Assembly (NCBI GenBank): GCA_037367405.1
Contig: JAZKJV010000603.1
Span: forward strand, 620,001-684,000
Direction of reading: 5' to 3'
DNA from: Ottelia alismoides
Lineage: Eukaryota; Streptophyta; Magnoliopsida; Alismatales; Hydrocharitaceae
DNA length: 64,000 nucleotides
The notes beneath the pieces are model-generated. The model saw only the letters and a program-made list of their open reading frames with translations, was not told the origin of the DNA and did not search any database. Position numbers and translations under genes: made by a program. Shown here piece after piece: positions 23,720 through 35,337 of the stretch (position 1 is its first letter; every line of letters begins with the position of its first letter).

Positions 23720-24787
23720 TCCTCGAAATTGGGTGCCTTTTTAAGGATCGTAGTTAAGCATCCCGACCACCTCCATGCAAGAAAACCTAGTTTTGGAACT
23801 ACATGGAAGAGGTCTTGAAAGGCACTTTGGGGCGACAAACCTTAGCCCACCTCTAGGAGAGGTTTTACTGGCCCAAAATGAAAAAAGATGTAGTCCAAGT
23901 GGTCCAACATTAATGAACATGCCAACATTTGAACGGCTAAAAAGAGAATTTATGCCTCTATACCACGCTTCTCATCCCCACACGTCCCTAGGAATTAGGA
24001 AGATATCACGATGGATTTTGTAGTCGAACTTCCCCAGACCACCAGGAAGGTTGATTCCGTGTTATAGTCGATCGATTCTCTAAAAGGGCACATTTCATCC
24101 AGTATAGAAAGTCATTTGATGCATCGCATGTAGCATATCTTTTCATTGAGGATGTCTATCTGTGTGGTGTTCCACACTCATTTACATCAGATAGGGATAC
24201 TAGGTTTTGGGACATTTTTCGAGGACATAAGTTGGACACATGTCTTCAATACATCACTGCATATCACCCCTAAACCGATGGTTAAACAAAAGCAGTAAAT
24301 AGAACTCTGGAATGCTTATTGCATTGCTCGCAAGAGAACGACCCACTCAATGGGACTCGATTCTTCCTCACGCTCAGATTGCTTATAATAGTTCATCTTT
24401 TCGATCTACTGGAAAGTCTCCTTTCAAATGTATTTACAGTTTTTCCCTCCCTCATCTCCTTGATTGAGTTCCATTGGCTCGACCTGGACGGGCAAGTGTG
24501 GTTGCGGGCAGAATGGATGACCACATCCACCAACTTCATCAGGAAATCTCCTCTAAACTTCTGGATACATCCACCAAATATAAAACCCAAGCCAATACCT
24601 GCTTGAGTACAGTTAAATTTAAAGAAGGGGGCTTGGTTATGGTCCATTTCCAAAAAGAGTATTTCCCAAGAGATTCCACCACAAATTAAGTTCAAAAGAA
24701 AATTTGACCCACTCAAAGTTGTCAAGAAGATTAGTCAAAATTTTTATGTCCCAGATCTACCACTAGAATTCAGTATTTCCATTTATA
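23720..24787 (+). pseudogene. Gypsy integrase pseudogene, first part
   Basis: A degraded HHCC region is followed by DITMDFVVELPQT (about 24007-24046), a decayed catalytic core (DRDTRF-like TSDRDTRFW, about 24186) and a PKPMV/SKAVN-like segment. It ends at VPDLPLEFSIS, where copia S3 intervenes. Confidence 0.78.
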
Positions 24788-24792
24788 TTTAA

Positions 24793-24937
24793 TGTTGGGA
24801 TAAAATAATAACTTGTTATTCATGAGGCCACGGGGTTTTCTTATATAGAGGAAAGACCCGTTGGGCAAATTACATAAGGAAGACTAAAAGAAATAGAGAA
24901 TTCATAAAAGAGGCAAAACATAATAAATATCACAACA
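24793..24937 (-). repeat. 3' LTR of copia S3
   Basis: This 145-bp LTR reads on the minus strand TGTTGTGATATTTATT...TTTATCCCAACA. It has the TATA-like TATATAAGAAAAC in minus sense. It is adjacent to TSD TTTAA. Confidence 0.9.
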
Positions 24938-25132
24938 CTCCCTCTCAAGCTGGAGTATAGATATCAATCAAGTTCAGCTTGGAATAACATCTCTGGAAAG
25001 ACCCCCCTAGCCAGGACCTTGATGCACACATCCGTTGTCTAATCTCCTGAACTAACATGTGTGGAGGAGATGATACTCTTATGAATCATGTCTCGAATGT
25101 AGTAACAGTCTACCTCTATATGCTTGGTCCTC

Positions 25133-26400
25133 TCATGGAAGGCTGGATTGTTGGCAATGAAGAGAGCAGCCTAGTTGGAGGTGCATGGGAAGAGGTGCCT
25201 CAATTGCTAGGTCAGTAAGAATAGATCTGACCCACGTCATCTCTGTACTATCATGTGTTTTAGCCCTATATTCTGATTTTGTGCTAGATCTGGCAACCAC
25301 TATCTGCTTCTTGCTCTTCCATGACACCAAGGAACTCCCTATGAACACTACAAAGTCAGAGATAGACTTCCTATCCTTGGGGCACCCCGCATAATCTGCA
25401 CAAACTGTAATGGCAAGGGATGTAGCCTTGCTTGAGGTCTTCAGATATCTTAAAATCATATGGACATCCATATGTGCGTGTCTAGGTTGTTCCATAAACT
25501 GACTCACTTTGCTTACTATAAATGATATATCTGACCTGGTGATGATCACATATAAGAGTTTTCCAACGAGCTCCATGTTCCTCCTCTTGTCTACCTCTTC
25601 AATGTCATCATCATACAGCTTCATGCTTGGGTCCATAGGAGTAGTAGCAGGCCTGCAATCTACCATGCCTATATTAGAGAGAAGATCTGTAACGTACTTC
25701 CTCTGGGTCATCACAAGACATTGCTAGTTCTTGGCAAACTCCAGCCCAAGGAATTAACGTAGACTGCCAAGGTCCTTGGTTACAAACTGCTGACCTAGGA
25801 AATCCTCAGCAGCCTGGATGCCCTGCTCATCACCCCCAGTAATAATGATATCATCAACATACACAAGTATGACAACTGTACCTCTCTAAGATCTCTGAAC
25901 AACAGTGAATGATCAGCAGTCGATATTACGAACCCTTATTCCTCTATCAGATCCGAGAGCTTCTGGAACCATGCTCTTGAACTCTGCTTAAGACCATAGA
26001 TCGCCTTGTGAATCCTGCAGACACTCCCCCCTCAGCAGCAAACTCAAATGGTTGCTGCATGTAGACCTCCTCTTGCATGTCACCAGAGAGAAATGCAATC
26101 TTCACATCTAGCTGATATAGGGGCCAATCATGTGTCAGTGTAACAAAAGAAGAATATGTAGTATAGAATTCCTAGCCACTAGAGAGAAGGTATCGTGATA
26201 GTCCACCCCATATGCCTAGGTGAACCCATGTGCCACAAGTCTCACCTTGTAGCGATCTACGATGCCATCTGTTTAGTGCTTCACAGTAAACACCCATTTG
26301 CAGCCAACAACAAATGCTCATGTAGGAGCTACAACAATGCTCCAAGTGTCGTGCGACTGTAGCGCGGCCATCTCCTCCTCTATGGCACGATGCCACTAAC
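25133..26400 (-). pseudogene. Copia S3 reverse transcriptase / RNase H pseudogene
   Basis: On the minus strand the frame from 25714 encodes MTQRKYVTDLL, PATTPMDPSMKLYDDD, LVGKLLYVIITRSDISF, QFMEQPRHAHMD, a damaged ADYAGCPKDRKS, and SWKSKKQIVVARSSTKSEYR, which is the copia RT tail and RNase H. RT blocks (YVDDIIIT, about 25840-25865; KNAFLSGD-like, about 26080) are further upstream with stops. A short LINE tail interrupts just beyond (26411-26476). Confidence 0.85.
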
Positions 26401-26410
26401 TATCCTGTAT

Positions 26411-26476
26411 TTTTTTGACCAAAAACAAAGGGGTCCCTCCCAAGGCGGGAGTCACCACACCAACTCTTTCATTAAT
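26411..26476 (-). repeat. LINE 3' tail, 66 bp, with TSD
   Basis: This extremely 5'-truncated LINE insertion begins (plus strand) TTTTTTGACC, an A-rich tail on the minus strand. It is flanked by TAACTATCCTGTAT (26397-26410) and TAACTATCATGTAT (26477-26490), a 14-bp TSD with one mismatch. The tail resembles that of the LINE fragment at 3820. Confidence 0.8.
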
Positions 26477-27990
26477 TAACTATCATGTATGGCCTCCTGG
26501 TATGTCCATGGTATCTCCACGGCTGATAGCGCCACAACAAATCTCCTGAAGTCCTCTGAGAGTCGGCCCAAGGAAACATGGCCGCAAGAAGAGGATATGT
26601 AGCACAAGTATGTATCTGCTTCCGCGGAGCAATAAGCACGTCGAGATCATTTATCATCACATGAACCCATAAACTACCCTTCTGAGAGGGCACCTCCTCA
26701 ACCTGTAAAGAGTCATGTTGCATAGACAACTCAGTAGTGTCATCAGTACAAACAATGTGCTCATTACATATATGGGGTGTTTTGGATGATAGGAAAGTCC
26801 CATGAACAGGGGAAACACTGTGAGACCTGCGAGTAAATACACGTGGCAAAAACTTAGTCAAGGTACTGGGTGGCAATTTAGGAACAGCCACAGGAGCAGG
26901 TGTAAGTACTGGAGGTGGTGGTGGTGGTGGTGACGATGGTGATGGAGACAGACTAGGTACATGAGGTAATGCATTCGTAGGAGGAGGCATGTATACCTCC
27001 TCATCAGAGTCAGGTGGAGTCAGCATGTCACCTATAGGAAAGAATTACATAATTGACTACAAAGTTGACATTTCTGCCAAAGCAGATCAAAACAACAGTA
27101 CCCCTTCTGAGTATGAGAGTAGCATACAAAAACACACTTGATAGCTCTAAGGGAGAGCTTGTCATGATCATGCGTCAGATTGTGAACAAAGGCCACAGAG
27201 CCAAACTCTCAAGGTGTAATGAGAACATGTCCTTCTCGGGAAACGCAATCGAGAAAGGAACCTTTTCTCCTAAAACAGAAGACGGCATGCGGTTCGCCAA
27301 GTAGCAAGCTGTGAGGACCACATCACGGCATCACCCCAATAAGAGTGAGGGCACGACTTTGGATCAAAAGGGCATGAGTCACATCGAGTAAATGACGGTG
27401 TTTGCGTTCAGCAATATCATGTTGCAGGGATGTGTAGGTACACGAGGTCTAGTGTATGATGCCAAGAGACCCGAAGAACTCGGATAGCTATAAAGTGTAT
27501 AACTCTAAGGCATTGTTAGATCGCAAATGCTTGATAGTAATAGAGAAAGTGTTCTTCATTTCATTAATAAAGGTTTTAACAGCAGACCCAGCCTTAGACT
27601 TATTCTTTAACAGAAAGACCCAAGAAAGGCTGGAATAGTCGTCACAACAAAAAGATAAAAATGGTGTCCATGGTGATCATGAACACAACTGGAACCCCAA
27701 ATACCTAAGTAAACAAGCTCAAATAACTGAGTACTGCTCTGACTCTAACGACCAGGAAAAGAAGAGCGATGATGCTTCCCAAGCTGGCAAGCCTCGCACT
27801 GAAGGAAGATTGCGTAGAAATCTATGGGAGGACATGGCATAGTTTCTGCAAAGGAAAGTGGCCAAAACGAAGATGCCACAAGTAGGGTGAGATTGGTCCA
27901 GTAAGAATAGTAGAGGGACCAGCATGATGAGGCATTGAGGCTGGACCAGTCTGTAAAGTTCCCGCTGCTCACGGCCACATCCAATCACCC
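26472..27990 (-). pseudogene. Copia S3 integrase and integrase-RT linker pseudogene
   Basis: The minus-strand open frame 27026-26472 has DSDEEVYMPPP, a proline-rich run ((GGT)n on the plus strand at about 26915) and FTRRS, the linker typical of this family between integrase and RT. Upstream (27050-27990) are fragmented integrase blocks, and IGCGREQRELYRLVQP of the pre-integrase region at about 27985. Confidence 0.78.
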
Positions 27991-28013
27991 TGCACGTGGG
28001 TATGTCCCGAAAC

Positions 28014-28510
28014 TAGGGATGCAAATGGACGGATACGGATACAGATATAGGTATTACTGTATCCTTATCCGTTTTTTAATACGAATACAGATGTGGATAC
28101 GGATATTGACGAATATTAAAACTATCTTACCATATCCTTAAAAAACGGATACGGATGTAAAACGGATATTGATCGCATAAAAGTAATGTTAGAAATACTC
28201 TACATAATTGACTTAAATATATACGGATTGAATGGAAAACACATGATATAAATTTACTAAATGTGTTTGTATCATAAAAATTATACAAATATGGTAAAAG
28301 AAGGTATAGAATTATGTTATATAGGGTTAAAAATAAATATATGACTATATTTATATACAAAAAACGGATATACGGATACGGATGTTTGCGGATATAAAAA
28401 CAATATCCATATCCGTTCCATTTTAAAACGGATACAGATGTCAAAATCTGTATAAAACGGATACAGTGATGAATCGGATACGAATATATCTGGAACCGCT
28501 TGCATCCCTA
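28014..28510. mobile_element. MITE rich in CGGATAC, at the LINE-copia junction
   Basis: This 497-bp element begins TAGGGATGCAA and ends TTGCATCCCTA, an 11-bp perfect terminal inverted repeat. The interior is full of CGGATAC/GTATCCG words in both orientations. The flanks CCCGAAAC and CCTATTTT do not form a TSD. It sits exactly where the LINE 3' tail meets copia S3. It resembles hAT-type non-autonomous elements. Confidence 0.8.
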
Positions 28511-28670
28511 CCTATTTTTTGAAATCAAAAACAAGGGGGAGACACTCAGTGGTGTTCACCCCAATATATTAGATAAAAAGAAAGGGAAAAAAGGGGGTAC
28601 AAAAAAACAACCAAAAAGACTGTACAAAGGGGCGATACATTCCCCTAGAACCAAAAAAACGAGATGAGGC

Positions 28671-29627
28671 CTAAACTGCACCCCACTCATCCACCAATCT
28701 CCCACAGTGGATAAGCACGTTTTCCTTGTAGAATCGTTGGCCTGAGAATAAGGCCTCATTTCTCCCAAGCCAAATCGACCAGAGCCTCGCCACTGGTATT
28801 AAAAGTTCCCTTCTAACTCTATTTCTGTTGAGGACCAAGGAGCCCCAGAAGGCCATGAAGTCACCCGTTCTCACCCACTCCACCTCTGGATCTTCCCAAA
28901 TCCCTCGAACCGAGGGACACTCGAAGAATAAATGTTCCAAAGTTTCCACTGTCGAATCGCAAAGCATACAGAAATTAGAAATATTGGCTAAGAAAGTAGC
29001 ACAGCGATCCCTCGTCAGCAGCCTCCTTCTTCGGAAAAGCCATAAGAAGAAGCCAATGCGCACAGGTAACCTTAGGCCCCAGAAAAAACCACAATCGCGC
29101 ACCAAGACGTCAGATCGCGCCAGCGGTGGCTGAGCCAGCGCCCCATAGGCCTTCCGCGACGAGAAGGGCCCATCCCTCCAGGCCCAATGGTCCCACCCCA
29201 CGGAAGGCCTACCCGCAACCTCGAGGGCGTCCAACAGGGAGAGAAAGTCATCAAGCTTTTGATCCGAAAAGTTCTCCATGAAGCACGGACACCAACAGTC
29301 GTTCGCCCAGCAAGATGCAACGGAGACCTCCTTATCAGCCGCCAGAGCAAACAAACGCGGGAACCGCACACTCAAGGGCCCCCCTCCCGCCCAATTGTCT
29401 TTCCAGAATTTTAACAAATCGCCATTCCCCAGCACAGGCTTAAAAAGCGCTCTATTCCTTTCGAAAACCTCCTGCACACCACGCCAAAACGGGGTCTGAG
29501 CACCAATCACCCCAACCCGCTCCTCCCCCGCCCGACCCACCCCATGGATCTCCCGCAAGACGTCAGTAAAGAAATTTCCCCCCCTGTCCCCAGATTCTAC
29601 TCGCCCACTTGAGAAAAAAGGCATCAT
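28671..29627 (-). pseudogene. LINE ORF2 C-terminal zf-RVT region
   Basis: The 318-codon open frame has KFWKDNWAGG, DGPFSSRKAYGAL, LTRDRCAT, CMLC...LEHLFFEC (Cys/His zinc-binding cluster), and ARLWSIWLGRNEALF near the end. It overlaps the RT frame by a frameshift near 29563-29627. The region probably helps bind the template RNA. Confidence 0.88.
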
Positions 29628-31254
29628 TAACCAGCTCCAACCGCCTCACGCCCAAACCCCCATCATGCATGTCCCTAGAGACCTCGTCCCATGCCACCAG
29701 ATGAATCCCACCCCCAGACCCACCATTTCTTCCCCACAGAAACCTACGCATACATCTTTCAAGTCGCCTGCGGATCCCCACCGGCATACGACGAATCGCC
29801 AAGAAGAACACCGGGATAGAGGAGAGCACAGCTTTGAGGAGAACAAGCCGACCCCCTCTCGACAGAAGGGTTGCACGCCACCCAACAAGGCGCGCCTCCA
29901 CCTTCTCGACAACCGGAAGCCAATCCCTAATCCTGGCCCTTCCCACCACCAGCGGCAGACCAAGGTACCCAATAGGAAGCTCGCACGGAGGAGACCCAAG
30001 GAGCCTGTTACACTCGATCGCCAGGGCCTCCGACATCCCAAAAGGAATAACCTTGGACTTGCTCCCATTCATATACAGCCCCGACATCTCACTAAATAGA
30101 TCAAGGGTCATCGCCATGCCGGAGACCTCAGATAATCCTCCCTCAATGAAGCAAATGGTGTCATCGGCGAATTGAAGCAATGGCACGGAAAGGTGCCCCC
30201 TAGAGAAGCCTTTCGAGAGCCCAGCATTGATGACACGGTCAGCCATACGAGCCAAAACATCAGCAGCCACGACAAATAGAAGAGGGACCAGGGGGCACCC
30301 TTGGCACAGCCCCCTTCTAGGCTGGAAATAGCCCCCTTCCAAACGACCATTGACCAAAACAGAGAAAGACACGGTGGTCACGCACCGTCGCATCCTCGAA
30401 ATCCATAGCTCAGGGAAACCACGTCTTCTCAGAACCGACCATAAGAAACTCCATTCAAGGCTGTCATACGCTTTGGCAAAATCGATCTTCCAAAGGACCC
30501 CCTGAGTACCGATGTTCTTCCAATCAGCGACCAACTCCGAAGCCATGGCAATGCAATCAGATATACGTCTTCCACGAATAAAGGCGGCCTGGACCGGAGA
30601 AACAATCGAGTCAAGGGCCTGAGCAAGTCGACGAGCCAACACCTTAGCGATAATAAGATAGATGGCGTTGGATATCGAGATGGGACGAAAATCCTCAATA
30701 CGCTCCGCCGCAGTGGTCTTTGGAATGAGCAACAAGATGGCCCTATTAATCCGGTCGAAACCCGCATTACCACTGCAGAACTCAGTGACGACTTCGAAAA
30801 CATCTTCGCCCACCACCTCCCAAAAATCTCGATAGAAGGCCACGGAGAAACCATCGGGGCCCGGGGACCCATCGTCATTCAAATCCCACACAGCAGCTTT
30901 AGTTTCCTCCAAGGAGATCGCCCGAGTCAACATCCCGCAAATCTCATCAGAAATGGACGAGGCCCCATGCCCCAACCACCTCCAACACCTCGTGGAGCGC
31001 CTCACCGTGAAGCACTTGAAATGATCAACAATAGCACGCCCCATCTCCCTGTCCCCCACAAACCTCGTCCCATTAATGGAAATAGAACGCAACGCATTGT
31101 TACGCTTCCTTCCGCTAGCCACACGGTGAAAGAAAGTCGTGTTTGCATCCCCTTCTTTAATCCATTTCAACCTCGACCGGCCTCCATTCAGAGGCCCGCA
31201 TCTTGTCCTCCGCCGCCACACGCATCTGCGCAAGAGAGCGTTCGCGAAGCTCAA
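29563..31254 (-). pseudogene. LINE reverse transcriptase
   Basis: The 563-codon open frame contains DANTTFFH, the RT blocks DGSPGPDGFSVAFYRDFW, ILLIPKT, FRPISISN, QAAFIRGRRI, LWKIDFAKAYDS, a GCPLVPLLF version of QGCPLSP, and the catalytic FADDT (LLQFADDTICF), followed by the thumb region with YLGLPL. The FADD core is intact. The frame is continuous here but is separated by frameshifts from endonuclease and zf-RVT. Confidence 0.92.
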
Positions 31255-32214
31255 CAGGCATCAGATCCCTTTCATTCTCAACAGCATCAAACTTCGCAAT
31301 AACATCCTCAACCTCGACCCTGGCTGCGACTCTCGCCAACCTCGACTCCCTCTTGAACAGAGCAAGCTTCCCCCGCAGCGACACCAGCTTCTGATTCAAC
31401 CTGGAAGCCGCCGACCCCACAAAGCGTGATTGAGTCCAGTGCAAAGAGACAATATCCTTGAATCTCGCCTCCTGAAGCCAGCACTTCTCGTATCTAAGGC
31501 CCCGCAACGAAGGGACCTCCCCGGAGTCCCAAACAATAGGCGAATGGTCGGAAAACGAACGGGGTCGAGAGGAAACCGAGCAACAAGGGAACATCTCCAT
31601 CATCATCCCAGAAGCCAAGAAGCGATCAATCCTAGAAAGGGAGCTCGAGTTCCTCCAAGTGTAAATAGTATCACTCGCCACCAGATTCTCTAGAGCCAGC
31701 GAGTCCACCATCTCAGCAAAATTGAGGGAACCCGGGTCCCGGCCACCCCTCGACCGGGGGCGATCCGACGAATGGAGCGTAACGTTGAAATCTCCCCCAA
31801 TGAGCCAAGGGAGCCCCCAAAAGCAATTCCTGCAACAAGCAGATCATCCCAAAGCTCCGACCTCTTAATGTGACAACAGGGGCCGTAAACGCACGAGAAA
31901 GCGACCGGAGCGGCAGAGGCCCCCCGAACCAGCACAACAGATAACATATGCCTCCCCCATAATCATGGAGCTGAAAGAAAAAGCTGCCGATCTCCATGCA
32001 ATCAGCAAACCCCCCGCCACCCCGTCCGCATCCAGCGCCCTAAACTCATCTACAGCACCCGCACCAAAAGAACGCCAGAGGACATCATCCAACCCCCTCA
32101 GCTTCGATTCCTGAATTAAAACAATATCACAACCCCACTCAGAGCATCTAGAGCCCAACGCCCTTCGCTTATCAACCCCCCCAATCCCCTAACGTTCCAG
32201 GAGAGGACCTTCAT
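31157..32214 (-). pseudogene. LINE apurinic/apyrimidinic-type endonuclease (frameshifted)
   Basis: ATG at 32214 opens MKVLSWNVRGLG, the conserved start of LINE endonucleases. A frameshift follows, then IVLIQESK (QET/QES catalytic block), GGLLIAW, and later WTWRN-like YTWRNSSSLSRIDRFLAS and RSFSDHSPIVW (the SDH catalytic motif) in the frame 31711-31157. The enzyme would nick the target DNA to prime reverse transcription. At least two frameshifts inactivate it. Confidence 0.88.
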
Positions 32215-32818
32215 TAAGGCAACTGCTGATGACCCCCAATGAAGATGAGACCAGCCGCCTCCGCCACCGCTTCTTTCAAAGTTGCACAAGAATGCCTTAG
32301 CAAAGTCCTCGCCTTAGATCTGCTCCTCCTACGATATCTCTTCCCCGACCTCCTATCGGAGAGGCTCCCCACATCACTAACAATGTCCATGGTCGGGATA
32401 ACCCCCAAAGATCCTGGAGAGGAGACTAGCATAGACGAGCTGCCTTCGTCCAGGAGAAGAGGGTCCAAAGAGGTCCTGGAACGTTCCTCAACCACTGGGT
32501 CCGAATCACCCCCCGAGAGGACATGAGGCCCCGGGATGGGGACATCGAACCCGGAGGGAGGGATCACAACCGAGCGAGGATCTGCCTCCTTCGTAGGCGC
32601 GCAACGGGCCGAACCCGAACCCGATAAAGAGAAGATAAACGAATCGCGGGAAGCTCCTGCCCGATCCCAGGATCCGAAATCCAAAAGCCCGTCCAATCCC
32701 ACCGCAGTCCGACCCGACCACGGACCCGCATAACAAATGCGGAAAGCACGTTCCAACTGCCTCGAGTGAATACCCGAGAGTCGAACCCGCCTCGTACTCC
32801 ACCCCATCATGCAAACTG
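32214..32818 (-). pseudogene. LINE upstream open frame (ORF1 remnant?)
   Basis: On the minus strand an open frame runs from the copia junction into 32214 and ends in TAA that overlaps the endonuclease ATG as TAATG. It is rich in Ser, Gly and Arg (RSGKRYRRRSRSKART near the end) and has no CCHC knuckle. It may be the C-terminal part of ORF1 in a 5'-truncated copy. The first residues reported as part of it belong to copia S3. Confidence 0.6.
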
Positions 32819-32829
32819 TGATAGCATGA

Positions 32830-34072
32830 CAATGTAGATCCTTCGTGATCTGACTAATAGAAAGCAAGTTCATCTAAAAATAAGCATATAAACATTCTAC
32901 AAGCGCACGAATGGCATCAAATGCACCTCCTCATGTCCTGTGATGTGTAAGTAAACAGCATTTGCAATGACTACCCATCGACCAAGGAGTATATACCTGT
33001 AAGAACGGGACTGTGATCTGTCTCCACACAGATAGTGGGAAGCAATAGAGTCCATAATCCACTCTATCATATCTGCCTTGCTGCAACTAGTAAAAGCATA
33101 GGCTATACCTGAGGAGTTCAAAGAGGCTCTAACAGCAGTTGCAACATCTAGGGAACCTGCAGTGGTGCCGGCAACATGAGGCGTTATCTCCCTTAGACGG
33201 GAGACAATATCGTCGAAACATGGATCTGCCTGAGGAGAAGAACAGTCTGGAGGCTCAAATCTGCTCGGCCAGACGAGCAGATACGGGGTATCCATGCTTC
33301 TGATAACATGTGTTCTCAGAGTGACCTGGAAGACGACATTAGGTGTAGGGACCATGCTGACATCCACCTCCTCTATCATGGGGATCATGCCCTCCAGATT
33401 GTATAGAACCTCCCATGATGTGAGATGCATCCATCGCTGAGGAGGTCTGTGTGGAGGTAGCGGGTGAGAGAAGCTGCATGTTGCGGCAACTGTATACCTC
33501 CTTCATGGGAGGTATGGTCGCACCTGTAAGAAGTGTGTGTGGCCTCATACTCTGGATCCAGGGCAACTAAGAAAACTCCAACCATCTTGGAGTTTCTGTA
33601 TGCCATATGCTACTCCGTAGAAGTTGTAACAGGCATGAAGCTATGAAGCTTCTCAAACATGCCGTGAATTGATGAGTAGAATGTATGCAGAGGATGGTCC
33701 TTCTGCTTGGCCATGTATATATCAAATTGTAACTGAAGAATCTTGGTATCGTTCTTCGCCTAGGCATATGTGGCTGCCAGAATACACCACATGGCTTTGG
33801 CAGTGGGATGGTTCATAATATCGTTGGCGATCTCTATGGTGAGGGTCACAGAGAACCAAACACGCGCGTACGCGGCATCTTGCTTCCACGAAGCATTGTC
33901 CCCGCATTATCCGTTGGCCCGAGCTTTGTCGGAATGTGCTCCTTGTTAATGTATTGCATAGGGTCATAAACTGCATGGACCGCAATTCGTATTTGGTTTT
34001 ATCCATCTTACGATGGGAGATGGACCTTGAAGGCAACGGACGAAGCAAAAATGTCACCTTTATTCTCTGACA
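32830..34072 (-). pseudogene. Copia S3 gag-protease pseudogene
   Basis: Gag starts MSEN at about 34072 (minus) and is broken into short frames. The protease region (33430-32897) reads EWIMDSIASHYLCGD, so the catalytic DSG has become DSI. NLLSISQITKDLH marks the pre-integrase segment, which is cut by the LINE at about 32818. Confidence 0.8.
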
Positions 34073-34678
34073 TAATGAGAAAGAAGGCTGAAATGGAACT
34101 CGAGTAGGGAGAAAGATCGATCCAAACTAGTCCACACGATCATATAGAGGATTGGTTGTATGTGTAAACTCATGTAACCATCATCATCACGTCTCAATCC
34201 GCGCTAGGGTTGGAAAACGGGATTTATAGGTCTGAAATCATATTTTCCAGTCAAAATCAGACCATTTCGGACCATAATTTAACGATGGGGAGGAGGGAGA
34301 ACGTCCACGGGGCTCGGCAGCGGCGTTATAGGGTGATTGGAAGGGGTCGCAGACACCAGCAGCAGCCTGTTGGAATGTGCAGCAGCAGGTGGTAGCGACA
34401 CCGCGATGCTGCAAAGAGGCCCGCGGCGCACAACACGCAGAGTAGTTGTGTGGGAGGCGGTGGCACGCGTGGGGCTATTGCGTAGGAGACAGTATCGCGT
34501 ATGGGGTTGTCACGTGGGAGACAGCAGCATGTGTGGGGCTTCAGCGTGGAAGGAAGGAGTCGACAGCGATGGCGGGCGTGAAAGGCGGCGGTGCGCAGCG
34601 TGAGGGAGGGTGGTGGGTGGGGGCTAGGGCACGGATGAGGTACGAGAACTCTGGTCTAGGATTGTCGCTCTGATACCA

Positions 34679-34794
34679 TGTTGGGAGAAACAATAACTTG
34701 CAACTCATGAGGCCATGGTTGGACAAATTACATAAAGAAGAAGGAAAGAGAAAGAGAATACATAAAAGAAAAAAATATAATAAATACATGAGCA
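34679..34794 (-). repeat. 5' LTR of copia S3
   Basis: This 116-bp LTR is shorter than its partner by an internal deletion around the GGGG/TATATAGAGG block. The primer site follows directly in minus sense. TSD TTTAA lies at 34795-34799. Confidence 0.9.
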
Positions 34795-34799
34795 TTTAA

Positions 34800-35100
34800 C
34801 ATATCAGATTTGCACCCATATGTTGACAAACTTGCAGCTATATCGAAGCTTTCACAGATGGAATCAACAACTACTGCAGTAACATTAACTCCAAACATCG
34901 TTGACTATATTCTTGGCATCTGCAAACTAACAACGCGTCACGGGGTGACCCGATGCGTACCGATACGGTGGACAAGACATCGTTTGGAGGACAGTTCATG
35001 GATCGAGGAGCATGAGTTAAAAGAGATCAGCCCTGACCTCCTGCCAAGCTACTATGATGTTATCTTGCTGAAGCAAGATTCTTCTCAGCAAAAGGGGAAT
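34800..35100 (+). pseudogene. Gypsy integrase C-terminus (chromo-like) after the copia S3 insertion
   Basis: The frame resumes with ISDLHPYVDKL (34804 on) and runs to 35103 with IRWTRHRLEDSSWIEEHEL and ISPDLLPSYYDV, a pattern seen in C-terminal chromodomain-like tails of plant gypsy integrases. It ends with the polypurine tract AAAAGGGGAAT directly before the 3' LTR. Confidence 0.8.
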
Positions 35101-35337
35101 TGATGTGGTTCGGGCCCAAACAGGAGCAGGCAAAAGCGAATTCAGCAACAAAATATTAAGTCTAAGGATCCTCTTGTAATGTGTTAAAGCCTAAGGGCTT
35201 TTATGTAAATTTTCCTTTTTTAGTTTGTTTAGAGTCTATTGGCTTGGATGGTGCAGCCCAATGCATTCTCACCAAGCCTATACTTTGGACAGCAGCCCCA
35301 TGTAATTGTACCCCCCACCCCACTCCTTTTTGTCTTT

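Larger units (their letters stand above)
19972..24787 (+). mobile_element. Gypsy retrotransposon body, left part (gag to integrase)
   Basis: Gag, zinc knuckle, protease, RT, RNase H and integrase follow in gypsy order. The open frame breaks off at LPLEFSIS (about 24760) at the TSD of copia S3 and resumes at 34800 with HISDLHPYVDK. The 5' edge abuts copia S2 without a recognisable LTR or primer site. The LTR at 6232 is the likely 5' LTR, now separated by the hAT and copia insertions. Confidence 0.85.
28511..32818 (-). mobile_element. Near-complete L1-type LINE
   Basis: The minus-strand order is: upstream open frame, apurinic endonuclease, reverse transcriptase, zf-RVT, 3'UTR, and an A-rich end at 28511. 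The element is inserted in copia S3 at the pre-integrase motif (SQITKDLHCHAI, then LINE). The 5' end at about 32818 may be truncated. It is the same family as the LINE at 1-947. Frameshifts in the endonuclease part mean it is no longer autonomous. Confidence 0.9.
24793..34794 (-). mobile_element. Copia retrotransposon copy S3, 10 kb with nested LINE and MITE
   Basis: LTRs lie at 34679-34794 (5', minus sense) and 24793-24937 (3'). A perfect TSD TTTAA flanks the whole (24788-24792 and 34795-34799), and the gypsy integrase frame continues across it. The primer site TGGTATCAGAG is on the minus strand (34678-34668) and the polypurine tract AGCTTGAGAGGGAG precedes the 3' LTR. Removing the LINE (28511-32818) and the MITE (28014-28510) leaves a copia of about 5.2 kb. 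Coding is broken throughout. Confidence 0.93.

Noticed and set aside
26915..26940. (GGT)n run as a functional regulatory repeat
   Set aside because: It encodes the proline run of the copia linker on the minus strand.
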